A DNA stretch of 64,000 nucleotides from Krasilnikovozyma curviuscula (GCA_014825775.1 MVAQ01000060.1:33285-97284), one strand, 5' to 3'. Counted from the first letter of the stretch, positions 1-12,368 are shown. Numbers and translations are program-made. The notes: generated from the letters alone by a model not told the origin.

Positions 1-45
1 CTGCCGTACCTCCCGCTCACCTTTGCCGATTCTGCTTGCATCTAG

Positions 46-1068
46 ACATTTCCCAATGGTGTCTTCTCTGCTGTCATTATCTCCAGCGTCATTCCAAACG
101 CTACAACCAAGTCAACTGCTGAGTGGACTTTGCTGCTCAACATGCTGTCTATCCCAGGTCTCCTGATCGGGTCCTACATTCTCAACTGGACTGGTCGAAG
201 AAACCTCTTGATCATTGGTTTCTCTGGATATCTCGTCATTGGTTTGATCATTGGTTGTGCTTATGACAGAATCACCAAGATCGTCCCACTGTTTGTCATC
301 TTTTACGGTCTCATGGTAAGCCACTTAGCCATCTTCAAGCGGTATAATTCTTGATCCTGTCTAACTGATACTGTCGGCTCTTCTTCCTCTCCCATCTCAA
401 TATCTTTTCCATGACAGCAATCCTTCGGTAACATGGGTCCCGGTAACATGGAAGGTGAGCACAAGCGTCCAATCCCTGTCTCTTGAATCAAATAAGAATG
501 AAAAGAAGCTGATGCCCGCTCGTTCTTTTTTCTCTTCTTCCCAGGTCTTATTTCGGTGGAGTCATACCCAACTGCTTTGAGAGGAACATGTAAGTCCAAA
601 TACTTCCATGGCGATAGGGTCGCCTTTGACAGTGTTGCAACCGCACCACGGCACTCGTTCGACGGCTCACCATCTCCCTTTATTTGCAGGTTACGGACTG
701 TCTGCTGCTGTTGGAAAGGCGGGTGCAGCCATCGGAACCCAGGCTTTCACTCCAATCCAAAACAACTTAGGTGAGTCGCGCGCAAGTCGCCCTCTACACT
801 GCCCTGGCTCGTTATGCTGATGATATTTCCTGTGATACTTACAGGCAAGAAATGGACATTTATCATCGCCGCTATATGCGGAGTGCTGGGTATCTTGCTT
901 GCCTTTTTCTTTGTCAAGGACAAGACGAAGGACGACCTTGCATTGGAAGATGAAATTTGGAGACAATACCTCGTCGACAACAACTTCGATGGTGAGCTTG
1001 GTGACGGGTCTATTGGTCTTCAGAAGGCTGCCGATGCCAAAGACGATGTCTCTTTGGAGTTTGCTTAA
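46..1068 (+). CDS. Git1-like MFS permease (glycerophosphoinositol/phosphate family), 3' part only
   Basis: This is the C-terminal half of a 12-helix major facilitator permease; the 5' end lies outside the window and bases 1-45 end an intron (TAG at 43-45). Exons are about 46-315, 418-454, 545-589, 690-770 and 845-1068, all in phase with GT/AG borders. The protein shows the MFS loop between helices 8 and 9 (NWTGRRN), then SFGNMGPGNMEG and ESYPTALRGTCYGLSAA, which closely resemble yeast Git1 and related glycerophosphoinositol or phosphate permeases. The cytosolic tail is acidic and ends EFA. By family it would import glycerophosphodiesters or phosphate across the plasma membrane by proton symport. 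Substrate assignment is inference; membership of the Git1/phosphate branch rather than the hexose branch is fairly firm. Confidence 0.85.
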
Positions 1069-1261
1069 GGGTCATCTAGATGTAATTAGACTAGTGCTAC
1101 GTTTGGTAATTTGCAGAGTAGGGATGCACTTTGTTGTCTCGCTGTCAAGGTTTGCGTAAGATCATAAAGTGCTCAGTCGAATCAACTTTGACCGATCCAT
1201 TTCTTAACAGTCTCACCCAAAAACTTCAAAAATAATTAACGTACACTTCACAGATACTCCT

Positions 1262-2262
1262 TCATCGTCCTCCCTTTATCAGACCAACGCCCGTCACTTC
1301 GTCCTTCTTATCGGCCGGAGAAGAGCCTGAGGACGTCTCACCGGGATCCTCACCACACCCACAGTCATACACATCATCCAGTGTTAGGCAGTCAAACTGT
1401 GGTTTGAGAAGACGCTCATTGACGAGATTGTGAAGATGACAAAGCCACAGAGAGGCGGATTTTCGAGAGGAGGTCTGGTAGAATGGTGCAAGAAGTGACA
1501 AGTTAAAAGATTCAGCAGAAGCATAGTGGTGCAAATTATAAGCAAGAATAATTGGAGGGTGGAGTAGAATTTCTTGATGTTACAAATCAAGAGCTAAACA
1601 CGACTCTAGATAATACTTACTTGGGGCGGGTATTCTTTGAGCATAGCCTGGAAGTGTTTAGCACACTCTCCGCATGGATAGAGTCTAGAGAATAGATAGA
1701 AGTATTGCCGAAGAGCTTGGCGTTCATCGGGCGTTGGTGACTGGAAAAAAAGCCAGATCAAGGCACCGGTTAGTAACGTATACTCCTTTCGAAAGTGTTA
1801 TAGTTTAGGCACACTCACTTCCGGAAACCGGAGTGTCATCAAATGCAAGAGCTTCCATGTTGCTCTTCCCAGCTCGGCTCTGTTGAGTACATAATATTAG
1901 TCGACTGCTCTCACAGACAGATGACAAATAACGCTGTCCACTGACTTCGCAGTTTCGTTGCCCAAATGAGGCATAATGACTTCACCATCGATGGATACGT
2001 CAAGACTCTCTTTCCTGAGGGCCTGTTCAAGGTGCGTGATAGGGTCTTTGATCTTCGCGAAGGTGACCGAGGTGAGGGAATCGTCGTAGGATGAGGGGTC
2101 AGGCGCCGATCGAAAGAGAGAAATGATGAAGATGATTGGAATCTGTATACAGAATAGAGACGTATTCATTAAATGCAGCAGTAAAGGGCCTGTAGAGCAA
2201 GTTGGGAAATTCACCAGTGCAAGCAAAGTCGCTAGGAAGATCAGCCTCCTTGGAGGAGCCAT
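1262..2262 (-). CDS. ERV2: FAD-linked sulfhydryl oxidase, Erv2-like
   Basis: Flavin-dependent thiol oxidase of the Erv/ALR family, which makes disulfides for protein folding. The ATG at 2262 starts a short exon with a hydrophobic stretch; a second hydrophobic stretch (IPIIFIISLF) follows an intron and looks like a signal anchor, so an ER location is inferred rather than the mitochondrial Erv1. Spliced exons give ELGRATWKLLHLMTLRFP, then YPCGECAKHFQ with the redox CxxC, then WLCHLHNLVNERL (the FAD-binding C/H/N helix), and a C-terminal DCGCG shuttle motif like that of Erv2. Introns fit GT/AG, for example 1620 downward. The tail beyond DCGCG is about 30 polar residues. It is divergent from MSH6 across about 540 bp. 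Confidence 0.88.
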
Positions 2263-2804
2263 TTTTTTTGCCTTCCAACGCCTGAGGGCCTCAGAGATGT
2301 AGTTCTATTAGGTTTTGAATTGCAATAGGGTTATAGATGCCGTATCTTCATTTGTGAGATTGGTAGTTAGCGAGCACCTTAGACGCCGCACCACTGCAGT
2401 TTCAAGGGGGGCGAACGTCTTCCAGTGACTCTAGAAAACGCTATAAGGAAAGTTCATTGAGACGACTAGGTATTAGAATCGACTCGTTCCTTCGAAAGAG
2501 CTTGTCTGGTTTTAAAATCTTTGAATCAAATCACCGGCTCTCGAGCGCGTCGAAGACACCTTGACTTTTGACCACGACTCGCTCTGCATACCAAAATTCA
2601 GCACAGATTCTCCAATCATAACCAAAATCCTGGAAGAGCCGCTATCACTTACTGCCAAGTACGTATTTTGTCTCCTTTGGTTCGTGAATCAGGTCGAGGA
2701 TAAGTGGGGTGAATAGATTCCCAGCGCGACGCGAGGCTGACTCGCAACTTTTGATACTGTCTTCGCCATCAGTCCAGCATCCAAGAAATTGCAGGTAGCC
2801 GAGG
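2263..2804. promoter_or_regulatory. Divergent promoter region, ERV2-like / MSH6
   Basis: This is a 542-bp gap between two outward-facing start codons. I see no open frame worth calling. Two CGCG cores occur (GCGCGTC near 2554 and GACGCGAGG near 2728). They resemble the ACGCGT cell-cycle box that controls MSH6 in yeasts, but neither is a perfect match. Confidence 0.4.
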
Positions 2805-5800
2805 ATGGGAAAAGACAGTTCTTCCTCTGTAGGAGGGAAACAGTCGACTCTCCTCTCATTCTTCTCCAAAACCCCAGCACCACCGAGCTCCTCCCCTTCA
2901 ACTTCTCAGGTAACCAAGCTCAAACCAAAAGTCGTTCCAAAAGCTTCCATGTCAACTACAGCTTCTGCTTCAAGTCCCTTAGTCTCAAAAACTGCCCCTC
3001 CTGAGAGTACTCCAATTGCTGCCCCCAAAAAGAAGATAATCGTTGAAGAAGACGACAATGAAATCTCTGAGGTCCCAGGCCTGATGGAGAGTACTCCATC
3101 CGTCATGTCAACTAAAGCTTCTTCTCTTCGTACTGGTGTTCCCTCAAGCGATACAGTCGACGTGGATGTGGATATGCAAAGTGACGATTCTGACGAGGAG
3201 TTCCCGGTTCAAACTGTGAGTCCTACCGCTTGATTTTCAATTAATCGCGTCCTCTGACCACGAATACTCCTCATGTATCAGAGAAAGAACAAGCGGCCTC
3301 TTGCATACTTTGAAGAGTCCGAACAGGAAGACGATGCCTCCAATGAAACTGCAGCTGGTACGCGCCTTCAGTCTTTCACTTCCCACACGTTCAACGCTTG
3401 CTAATTCACCTTTTTTACTGGTATCCGTAGCCAAGAAAAGTAAAACTACTACTGCAACGAAGAAAAAAACTGCTGATGATGACGACGAGGATTATGACTT
3501 TGGGGACGAAGATGCATTTGGTGAGCCACATACATCGCACCATTTTGGTTCCTTCACCGAATTTGGCCGCTGATCTCTATTTGGAACACTTATAGTCGTT
3601 GCTGCTGCAGAGTTTGATGATTTCGTTGTGGATGATGACGTAAGTGAGGACGAACGTCCGCAGAGGAAGAAAACCGCCTCTTCGAAGTCGACCAGTAGCA
3701 GCGCCAAAGCAAAATCTTCAGCTGGTGCATCCCGTGTAGGACATTCTCATCCACTAATTACTCCGTTAAAATCTCGTCTTACTCATCGGAATTCACTTTT
3801 TATTGCAGCCTCCTCCTCGTCCGACAGGCTCTAACAATAACAGTTCCGGATCGAACTTTTTACTTACTCAAGCCGAGAGGTCAAAGCTTGACGAAAAGGC
3901 CGAAAAGAGAGAAAAAGAGGACTGCTTTGATTTCCTAGTTGATCTCAAAGACAAAGAAGGACATAAACCTGGTAAGCATAATTTGATCAGATGCTGTGCT
4001 CATTTTTGACGACGATGGATGCGCTGATTTCTTTTACTACTTAGATCATCCCGATTATGATCCTCGAACCATCAGAATCCCAGGGTCAGCGTGGGCTAAA
4101 TTCACGCCCTTTGAGAAGCAATTCTGGGAAATAAAGCAGAATCACTACGACACGGTGCTCTTCTTCCAGAAAGGCAAATTCTATGAGTTATACGAGAATG
4201 ATGCTGTGAATACATTTTCTGCTTCATCTCCTCTTTGATTTTGTATACTGACCATCTTTCGCTTTTTGCGTGTCAGGCCATTGGTAATCGAGAATTCAAC
4301 CTCAAGCTCACTGACAGAGTCAAAATGAAGATGGTCGGCGTACCAGAACAATCTTTCGATATGTGGGCAGCAAAATTCCTTGCCGCTGGATACAAAGTCG
4401 GAAGAGTCGAACAGGCCGAAACTGCCCTAGCGTACGTCCTTATTTTTACAGTTGATCTCATTTCCTTGCATCGTCTCGTTGATTGACGCCCTTTCTTGGA
4501 TTCGATTCACAGCGTCGAAATGAGAAACAAGGGCAAAACCGGTGGAGACAAGATTGTCAGAAGAGAGTTAAGAAATGTCCTTACAAATGGAACTGTCAGC
4601 GACGCTACGTTCTTGACTTCTGACGAAGAAAGCCACTGTATTGCCATCATCGTACGTATTACTGACCCATGCTACATGATCGAGCATCTAACTGGCTGCT
4701 TATTTCTCCTGGTTTTTTAATTAGGAACGTTCAAACAGCCCCAATGAACCGTCAAGCTATGGTATTTCTATCCTCGAAGCATCAACAGGGACTTTTCAGA
4801 TCTGTGAACTCGACGATGATATCTGTCGAACCAAATTAGAAACCTTGTTCCGTCAACTGAAGCCAAAAGAACTTATTCACCCCAAAGTAAGCAGCCTCTG
4901 GTCTCAAGTTGTCTCCCCTTACTTACTATTCGATGTTCTTGTGAAGGGCAACTTATCTCTCTCTACACTCCGAACACTACGCAGCATTCTTCCTTCATCC
5001 TGTGTCTGGAGCGCACTGAAGCCTGGCAAAGAATTCTTGGAAGCAGATACTACTCTGCTTGCTCTCAAGAATCTCTTTGCTGGAACTGGAAACCAGGTGG
5101 ATGAAATGGATGTTGACGGCAACGAATACTCGAACTTCCCTCCTGCAATCAAGCAGATGTTGGGCAAGGAGCTCGCTATTTCGTCTCTGGGCGGATTGGT
5201 CACGTCAGTACTCTCTTCTTGATAAGCAAACTGTTCTATTGACACCTGCAACGCGATTTCTTCACAGATACCTGAATCAACTCAATCTAGACAAAGAGCT
5301 GGTTTCACAGAGAAATTTTGACGTTTACAGTCCAATGCGATACGGGCAGAGCTTGGTTCTTGACGGGCAGACTTTGGCTCATATTGAGGTTTGTTTTGGT
5401 TCTCTCTCCTCGACGCGCTTGTCAGCCCCTTTTCTGAGCCGATTCAAACTTGCTTCTCTTATAGGTTCTGGTTAACAATGAGGGAGGCGATGAAGGATCC
5501 CTTTTGCAGCTTCTACAGAGATGTGTCACTCCATATGGTCAGTGCTCCTTCAATTCGCCACGCTTCAATGACTGGATTGCTGAGACCCATCGCATTTGTC
5601 CAGGAAAACGTCTTTTCAGAATCTGGCTGTGTATGCCCCTCCTCAATGTGAAACAGATCGATGACAGGCTCGATGCTGTTCAAGACCTCATGGATAACGT
5701 TGACTTTATGGTTGACTTCAAGAAAATGGTCAAAGGTCTTCCGGATTTGGAGAGATTGATCTCTAGAATACATGCCAAGTCTTGCTCAATAAATGAGTTT

Positions 5801-8043
5801 ATCAAAGTGATGGAGGTAAGTTACTTCTAAAACAGCTAACCCGCCACTGAATGACTTACGCGGCTGTCTTCTGTTTTGTGCATAGTCCTTCAAAACACTT
5901 CAGATGGGAGTCAAAAGGCTTGCTTCTCAGGCTGAGGGATTCGCATCGAATGCAATTTCTGCGCTGTTGGACGGTGCTCCTGACTTGAAGGCCCATTTGA
6001 GTCACGTCAACACCATGTTTGATTATGACGGTGGTAAGCAGTTCCCAACTTGAGATCCAACGCGCCTTTCTTACCTTATTATACAATACATCTCCCTCTA
6101 GGCATCCTCACTCCAACTTCAGGAACTGATGAAGCGTACGATGAGTGTGCAGAAGAAATCTCCGGCCTCGAGAATCAGTTGGAAGAGCTGAGAGACAAAT
6201 ACGAAAAAGATTACAAGTTAGTTGGTTCTTTCATCATGCGACTTCATGATCCATTTGACATTTTATCTTTTGCCGTCATAGAGGAATCGAGTTTTGGAAT
6301 AGCAGCATAGGAACCAAAGATATCTATCTACTGGCTGGTGAGTATTTAAGTGACCCGTTTGAACATTGAACGCAATTCAATAGTCTTAATTTCAACCTTT
6401 TAAGTCTCCACCAAGCATAAGGTTCCAAAGAACTGGAACAAAGTCAGCAGCACCAAGGTACGTCTATGCGCTTGGGACTTAGTTGTGATTGCCTGCTGCT
6501 GATAACACTACTCCGGTCCATTCGAAGACTATCAATCGTTATTACACTCCAGAAACTCAGCCTCTAGTCAGAAGCCTGCAGGAAGCACGTGAAAGTCGTA
6601 ATCAGGCTGTGAGAGCGTTCATCAAGCGTCTCTACGCTGAATTCGATGAAGAGCGGTTGACTTGGCTCAAGATGGTCAAGGCTATCGCTGAGCTTGATTG
6701 TCTGATTGGCTTGGCTCTCGCCTCAAGAGACCTTGATGAGCCCAAGTGCAGGCCCAACTTTGTCGACGCTCCTCAATCCTTCGTTGACTTCAAAGATCTC
6801 CGTCATCCATCTATGTGTTTGCGGAATGATTTCATTCCAAACGACGTACAGATGGGCGGTGACAACTCTCGTACAATCCTTCTGACTGGTCCCAACATGG
6901 CTGGTAAATCGACATTGCTTAGAATGACTGCTGCTGGTGTAATCATGGCTCAACTTGGAATGATGGTCCCAGCAGCCGAAGCGACGTGAGTTTCTAACTG
7001 TAGTCATTCATTGTGTGGTTGACCCCCTGCTGATTTCACCATATTTATAGTTTGTCGCCTATTGACAAGATTCAGACTCGTATGGGAGCTTACGACAACA
7101 TGTTTACCAACTCATCGACCTTCAAAGTTGAGCTGGACGAATGCGCCAAGATTCTTCGTGATGCTGGCCCTCGCTCATTGGTTATCTTGGATGAATTGGG
7201 AAGAGGTAAGATTTGATCTTGCATTTTTTCTACATGGGGCTGATAGCCCAACGCTTGCTCGCCCTTACTCTCAGGAACTTCCACTTACGACGGCATGGCT
7301 ATCGCTGGGGTAGGATCTTTATTTTATCTTCTGAACTGTACGCTCAGCACACTGAGATTTTATGAATACTGAACAGGCTGTCTTGCATCATATCGCCACC
7401 CATACCCAACCACTGGGCTTCTTTGCTGTAAGTACCAAGTCTGCCAACCGGTTGTATTCCTATTGCTGACCTGTCTCATGTTTGTAAAGACTCACTACGG
7501 AACTCTCACAGACGAATATGCTTACCACCCCAATATCAGAAGTATGCATATGAAGACCCATGTCGACGAAGAAAAGAGAGAAGTTACTTTCTTGTACAAG
7601 GTGAGTAACTCAATCTCGCCGTCGCTTGGAAGAATCTCACCTTTAAATAATCGAATTTTCCGAAGCTCATCGGAGGTGCTGCTTCATCTTCTCACGGAAC
7701 TCGTACGTCTTCCGCTCTGCTTTCGTTGCTGCTCTTTATTCACATCTGTTTTCGTTCAGACGTTGCGCACTTGGCCGGTGTCGACATCTCCGTCGTTACC
7801 AGAGCCGAATCTATCTCTCGAGATTTCTACGTCGCTCTTCAAAAGAAGCTCACCAAACGAAGACGATCTGCTTTGCCCATTGTCGCCCATGCCGACTTCG
7901 CTTTCCTGTTCAAACTCGCAACGTCAGATCCGCCGACAGCTCCTTCTGAAATTGCGGCTGTTCTTCGTGGATTGAGAAAGTCGGTTGGCCGTTACGACGT
8001 CCAGGCGACAATCGAAGAGGAGCTTGAAGGAACGTCAGTGTAG
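2805..8043 (+). CDS. MSH6: DNA mismatch repair protein Msh6
   Basis: MutS homologue that pairs with Msh2 (MutS-alpha) to recognise base mismatches and 1-nt loops in the nucleus. The ATG at 2805 begins a disordered Ser/Pro/acidic N-terminus with a PCNA-interacting box QSTLLSFF at residues 13-20, as in other Msh6 proteins. The mismatch-binding domain holds the diagnostic F-x-E motif (GKFYELYE, near 4175-4200). Connector, lever and clamp regions follow. The ATPase has Walker [10 protein letters not shown] (near 6888-6915), the MutS signature and Walker [17 protein letters not shown], split by an intron after LDELGR. It ends EGTSV at 8043. At least fifteen short introns interrupt the gene and nearly all can be resolved by GT/AG and phase. 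No damage to key residues is seen. Confidence 0.96.
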
Positions 8044-8682
8044 GGAAAGAGGCAGAGGAATGATTATACCCAAATCTTCTATATTATGTAACTATGAGCC
8101 GCACTGTAAATAGACTCTTTATCGTCATTGTCCACAAATGGAAGACACGAGCGCTGCTAATGCGAATCTTTCAACATCACTTGTGAAGTGGCAGTAAATT
8201 GGGAAAGCAACAGATTCGAGTAGCATCAACTATCGTTTATCCATTAAAAAAGAAAAGAAAAAAAAAAGAAAAAAAAAAGGATCTCGAGTTGAATCGAAAA
8301 CCAAATGTGACTCAATAGAGCACAATACCGGGTGAAGGGCGACCGGTTATGGGAGTGACAGGTGGGTGGGGGGAGGATATAAAGGTAGGGTAATATTTGT
8401 GGGGTTGGGCGAGAAAGAATAATAAGGAAAGATATGTGGGATAGGGATGAAGATTGTTGCAGTGAATAGATGCAGCAAACGCAAAGTCGGTGATAGCGAA
8501 TGGTTGGAGTTGACTAAGAGCACCGAGGTGTAGATGCTGATGTGAGTCGCAAGTCAATGTTGTAGATTGTTGGTACTACGAGGTGATTGGTACAGGTAGC
8601 AGGAGGTAATACAGAGAGTACAATGGAGACGCTGAAGATGTGGTACATGTCGGACGTTCGTCATTCTGTTCTTGAAAGATTT
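8044..8682. other. Convergent intergenic region with A-rich tract
   Basis: This is a 639-bp gap between two converging genes, presumably both 3' UTRs. It holds an almost pure purine tract of A runs broken by single G (about 8247-8281). I see no supported gene here. Confidence 0.4.
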
Positions 8683-10434
8683 TTACAAGAATCCACTCAT
8701 TCTAGGTGGTGGAAGCATCTCCCCGCTAGGCGAGTTGTGGAACGTTGGACCAGCATATCTAATACTGTCTGGGACGGCCTTCTTCTTTGGGGTCGAGACA
8801 GGTTGCTGTTGTTGATGAGGATGCTGATGATGGCTACGAGTTTGTGACGAGACGTTGGCAGTCGATGCTGATGGAGACGAGAACAAGCTCAAACCGTCCA
8901 TAGTCAGAGAATTACGTCTCTGCTGCTGTTGATGCTGAGCATATGGTGGGACAGTGTTGTAAAACGTAGATGGAGTGCGAGAGGTTCCTTCAACGCTACT
9001 AGTCGACATAGACTGAGAGGATGCAAAGAGCTCCTGTTGCCAGGTTTTGGGTTGCTGGGTCTGCGGAGCTGAGGGAGCTGAGGAGGTCGAAGGGAGTCCT
9101 GGTCTGGATTGAGGCTTAAGCGCAGAAGGGGGCGCGGATAGAATGGATTGTTGCCACTGGAGAGGAACAGAGAAACGAAGATTAGAAAAACGCAAGGGCA
9201 AAAGGATAGGAATGTCATTGCAGTCTCGAGAATGAATATATATATATATATAAAAGAAGCTGAAGGAAAGACAGAGTGAAAGTGAACCACTCACAGTCAA
9301 AGCTTCTTTTCTTGCGGGTCCACCCAATTCTCCGACACTGGGCATGTCCCAAATCTTGCCTTCTTCCTCATCCAAAGCAAAAGCACCAGACTTGCCATCT
9401 CCGCCGTTGTTTTTCTTAGACTTCTTCTTGGTGGCAGGTGGTAAAGTTGCTGGTTCAGGCTGGAGAGGCATGAAGCCCATTTCGGAAGGAGCTGAATGAG
9501 AAGTGAACTCGTCTTGTGGAGCTTGCTGGTGGTGGTGACGATGTCCTCCACTGTTGTGGTTGTTTTGGTGTTTTGTTTGATGGTGAGAAACGGGAACTGC
9601 TTGGGCTTTGCGTGGCTTAGGCGAGGATTGAGCAGGTGGTGCTTGTACGCTCGTGACACTTAAGAGGCCATCCTTGTTCAAGATCGACGGAGTGTTAGCA
9701 GACGAACCATTACTGCTGCCTTTCTTTCGAGACTTTGGAGTTGGGGTGGATGGGACAGCAACTAGTAAGGGAGATGGGTTTGTCGAAGACAGGGATAATG
9801 CGGCTTCGTCGTCTGATTTCGCTGCTGGTAGAGGACGGGATCTCTTTTTCTGAGAACCCTTGGAAGGAGATTGGTTGGCTGGTAGAGAATGCACTGCTGG
9901 AGGAGATGGACCAACAGACTGTGTGACCACAGCACCAGTAGACGACTTAGACCTCTTGTTTGCTGAAGAAGGCGGCTGATGCAAAGGTTTCACAGCTGGT
10001 GAAGACACTAATGAATTAGAAGGAAGGTTCTGTCGGTGTTGAAGAAGGAAGGTAAGTTGGGAGAAGCAGGGTTCACAAGGAAGTTGATGGGGAGGACGAC
10101 GCAAAGCGGCGTAGTCAAAAGGCAACATGATACTGAAGTCAGCTGCAGTTTTACGAATAAGAGCAGACAGCACAGGCATATAACCTCAGCGCACGGAAGT
10201 GACTAGACAGGATCTTATGGAGGGGGAACCACTGCGACGAATGCTGAGCCCCTTGATTGTCCTGCCCAGCCATTTGCGGTGTTGGACAGACAAAAAATCG
10301 ACACCGCTCACCTTGGTCTTTGGGTTTCTGTTTCTCGCATTGGCAGACGAGGATCTAGATAGGGAGGATGCTGCTTTGGATGATATATTGAGCATGCCTG
10401 GCGTTGAGCTGGGAGTGACAGAGGTCGATGACAT
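8683..10434 (-). CDS. Low-complexity protein with C-terminal PNRC/Edc1-type YAGP motif (candidate decapping activator)
   Basis: A Ser/Pro/Gln-rich, largely disordered protein. Its last 30 residues hold DSIRYAGPTFHNSPSGE followed by LPPPRM. This matches the short motif of yeast and fission-yeast Edc1 and of human PNRC proteins, which binds the Dcp1 EVH1 domain and activates the Dcp2 mRNA-decapping enzyme. Two tryptophan motifs, TWQQSIL (about 9141-9160) and TWQQELF (about 9024-9044), precede it. A 135-nt intron at about 9160-9294 stays open in frame but contains a (TA)8 run and consensus ends, so I treat it as spliced. The 5' structure is uncertain: I chose the ATG at 10434 (MSSTSVTPSS), but an in-frame ATG at 10599 exists, and an in-frame TGA at 10186-10188 must be removed by an intron starting near 10308. 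Function is inference from the motif. Confidence 0.6.
9237..9252. repeat. (TA)8 microsatellite inside an intron
   Basis: A perfect dinucleotide run of about eight TA units lies in the intron of the YAGP-motif gene. It is seen directly and is likely length-variable between strains. Confidence 0.85.
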
Positions 10435-10970
10435 GGCTGAACGAGGAGGAACAATGTTTGAGTGAAGTGATTTATGGTTTGTAGGCGGTGAGGATAGGAT
10501 TGAGTTGGATGGGTAGGGTAGAAGAATGGACATTGAGTGGGTTTGGGATGGGAACTGGGTGAGTTTGGATTGGGTTGAAGGGTGAGGGTTTGGGTCCACC
10601 TCGAAATCGAATGCAAGCGAAAGACACCCTGGCGCTCATTGCAAATCGACTGAATCGGATTAAAGTTAAAATTTAAACCAATATTTTTTCTTTTTACTCC
10701 TTTCTGAACATTTTTATGCTGAAATCATCGTTTCAGAAAAGCTTTCAGTGAGCCTGAATCTGCGAAAAGAAAAATGCGGTGGCGTAACAGCAGCGAGAGA
10801 CAGAAAGCAATAGAGTCACAAATTGTAGCAGATAGGTAAGTCCAGCTGGGACGATAATACATTCCAGTTGATATGCAAATTAAAGCGTAGTATGTTAAGT
10901 CTAGGTTGTCACTGGGTATGTTGCAGTCGTCGTGGTGTTGTGCAGCGTCGATAAATATGAGCAGTAATGA
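10435..10970. other. 5' region of the YAGP-motif gene / 3' flank of the GT32 gene
   Basis: Bases 10435-10599 stay open in frame with the downstream start and may be coding if translation begins at 10599; otherwise they are leader. Bases 10650-10710 are AT-rich (runs of T and AAATTT-like sequence), consistent with a promoter. I see no other gene. Confidence 0.3.
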
Positions 10971-12368
10971 TTACCAGTTGTGCTGAAGGAGCAAAAGAAC
11001 CTACATCAGTTCTCTTCAAAGAAGAATAAAGTGAAAAGAGCAGCTAACCTTCCAATACTGAAGACAGTATGAGTCTGGATGCAGCATCCTGCAGCGCTCC
11101 CTATCGAACGTTGGGCTTCTCGCCCAGCACACACATTCGTCCATCTCCGTCCTGTAATCCCACGAGTAAGGATACACAATGCTCGAGTCCAACACCTTGA
11201 CCTCTCCTCTCGTCTTTTCGTCTCCTTTGTTGCGCCATTCGACCCAGGCGTCACGCAGCGCAACAGGCCCTGTGATCGTCTCTGCATCACCCTGCTGCCC
11301 CGAGATGGCCCTGAACATTGGCGTTAACCAGAAGGGGTGTCCCGCTGATGAGGAAGCCATGAAGGCGTTGGGTATTTCGTGCGACTGGTAGATTGTCCAT
11401 TTCATTCGCGCTAGGAAGGCCACTGGGTGGGATGGTTTGGGCGCTGGCGAGAAAAATGATGGCTTCGGTTCAAGCATGGAGTCGAAGAGTGGGAACAATG
11501 ATTTGAAGGAGTCGGAATCGAGGTCGGTGTAGATACCTCCAAACGCGTGCCTGCGACGAAACGGCATTCATCAGTCAAACGACAAATCCGTGAAGAAAAG
11601 GAAAGAAGGAAACAACGTCACTCACATGTAAAGACTCCTCACAAAGTCAGCTCTGTAGATCTCTCCTCCCAGGTTTTGGTATGCCTCCAGCATATTAGGA
11701 TACCTCTCCTTGATGAGCGTCAAGTTATCCGTGTCGTTCCATAGCACATAGATTGAGTCATGGTAGACCTCCTTCCAACTTTGAGTTAATGGGTAGTACA
11801 ATTGAGGAGGGTCGTGTGATTTCCATGACTGGTGTATGATCATTGGGATGCCTCTTGGTGTTTTTGGTATTGAGGGTGAATTTGGTGGGAGGGCCATCAG
11901 TTCGACGGCTGAAATATGTTTTGCTGTTGGTAAAGGAGCGAAAGATGCTATGTGGGGCGGTGGTTCTAGCAGGGGGTTGCTCGACAGGGACTCGCAGAAT
12001 GCGGTGTGTTCTTGAGAGTTGGGGTCGAAGTCCCTCGACGTTCTGTTTTCACGGGGTCACCAACAGATGAAAGGAGACTTCGGGTTATCAAATCTGTTTC
12101 CCAAGAATGGCTGTGTAGCACTCACGTATCAATGGTAAAGGCATCCTCAGTCAAAGCTAAGTCTTGCTCCTCCAGCGACGTGTTGTACGAGTTCCTGAGG
12201 TGGTGTCCAGAGAAGTAGAGTGCTGCAGTGCATAAGCAGGATGCTGCAATGACGACAACGCGTTTCTGGGTGCAATTAGTAAAATCAAGGCCAGAGGTCA
12301 GCCTGGCGAGTTGAGAAAAAGTCAAAATCAGGCAAGACCCTCTCACTCACCTGAGTTTGGATGAGCAT
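10971..12368 (-). CDS. Family 32 glycosyltransferase (Och1/Sur1-like fold), type II membrane protein
   Basis: GT32 enzymes are Golgi or ER type II proteins that transfer a sugar, often mannose, from a nucleotide sugar to glycan or sphingolipid. Exon 1 (ATG at 12368) encodes MLIQTQ; exon 2 supplies a single membrane anchor (RVVVIAASCLCTAALYF). A stem region follows, then the GT32 core: IIHQSWKSHD, YVLWNDTDN, YRADFVRSLYMHAFGG and the metal-binding DxD in YTDLDSD. An intron splits SLYM from HAFGG with ATG codon phase conserved. The C-terminus reads CLQYWK and then, after a 66-nt intron (10983-11048), a 12-nt terminal exon encoding HNW-stop. That exon fits phase and splice consensus; without it the frame runs to 11016 with poor residues. 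Donor and acceptor sugars cannot be read from sequence. Confidence 0.82.

Noticed and set aside
8247..8281. A-rich tract as a retroposon poly-A tail
   Set aside because: There is no reverse-transcribed gene copy or target-site duplication beside it; it lies between two 3' ends and is more likely simple sequence.
9160..9294. In-frame extension of the YAGP-motif protein with a Phe/Tyr/Ile-rich segment
   Set aside because: The segment is a 135-nt intron with GTGAGT and CTCCAG ends and a TA repeat; it stays open by chance.
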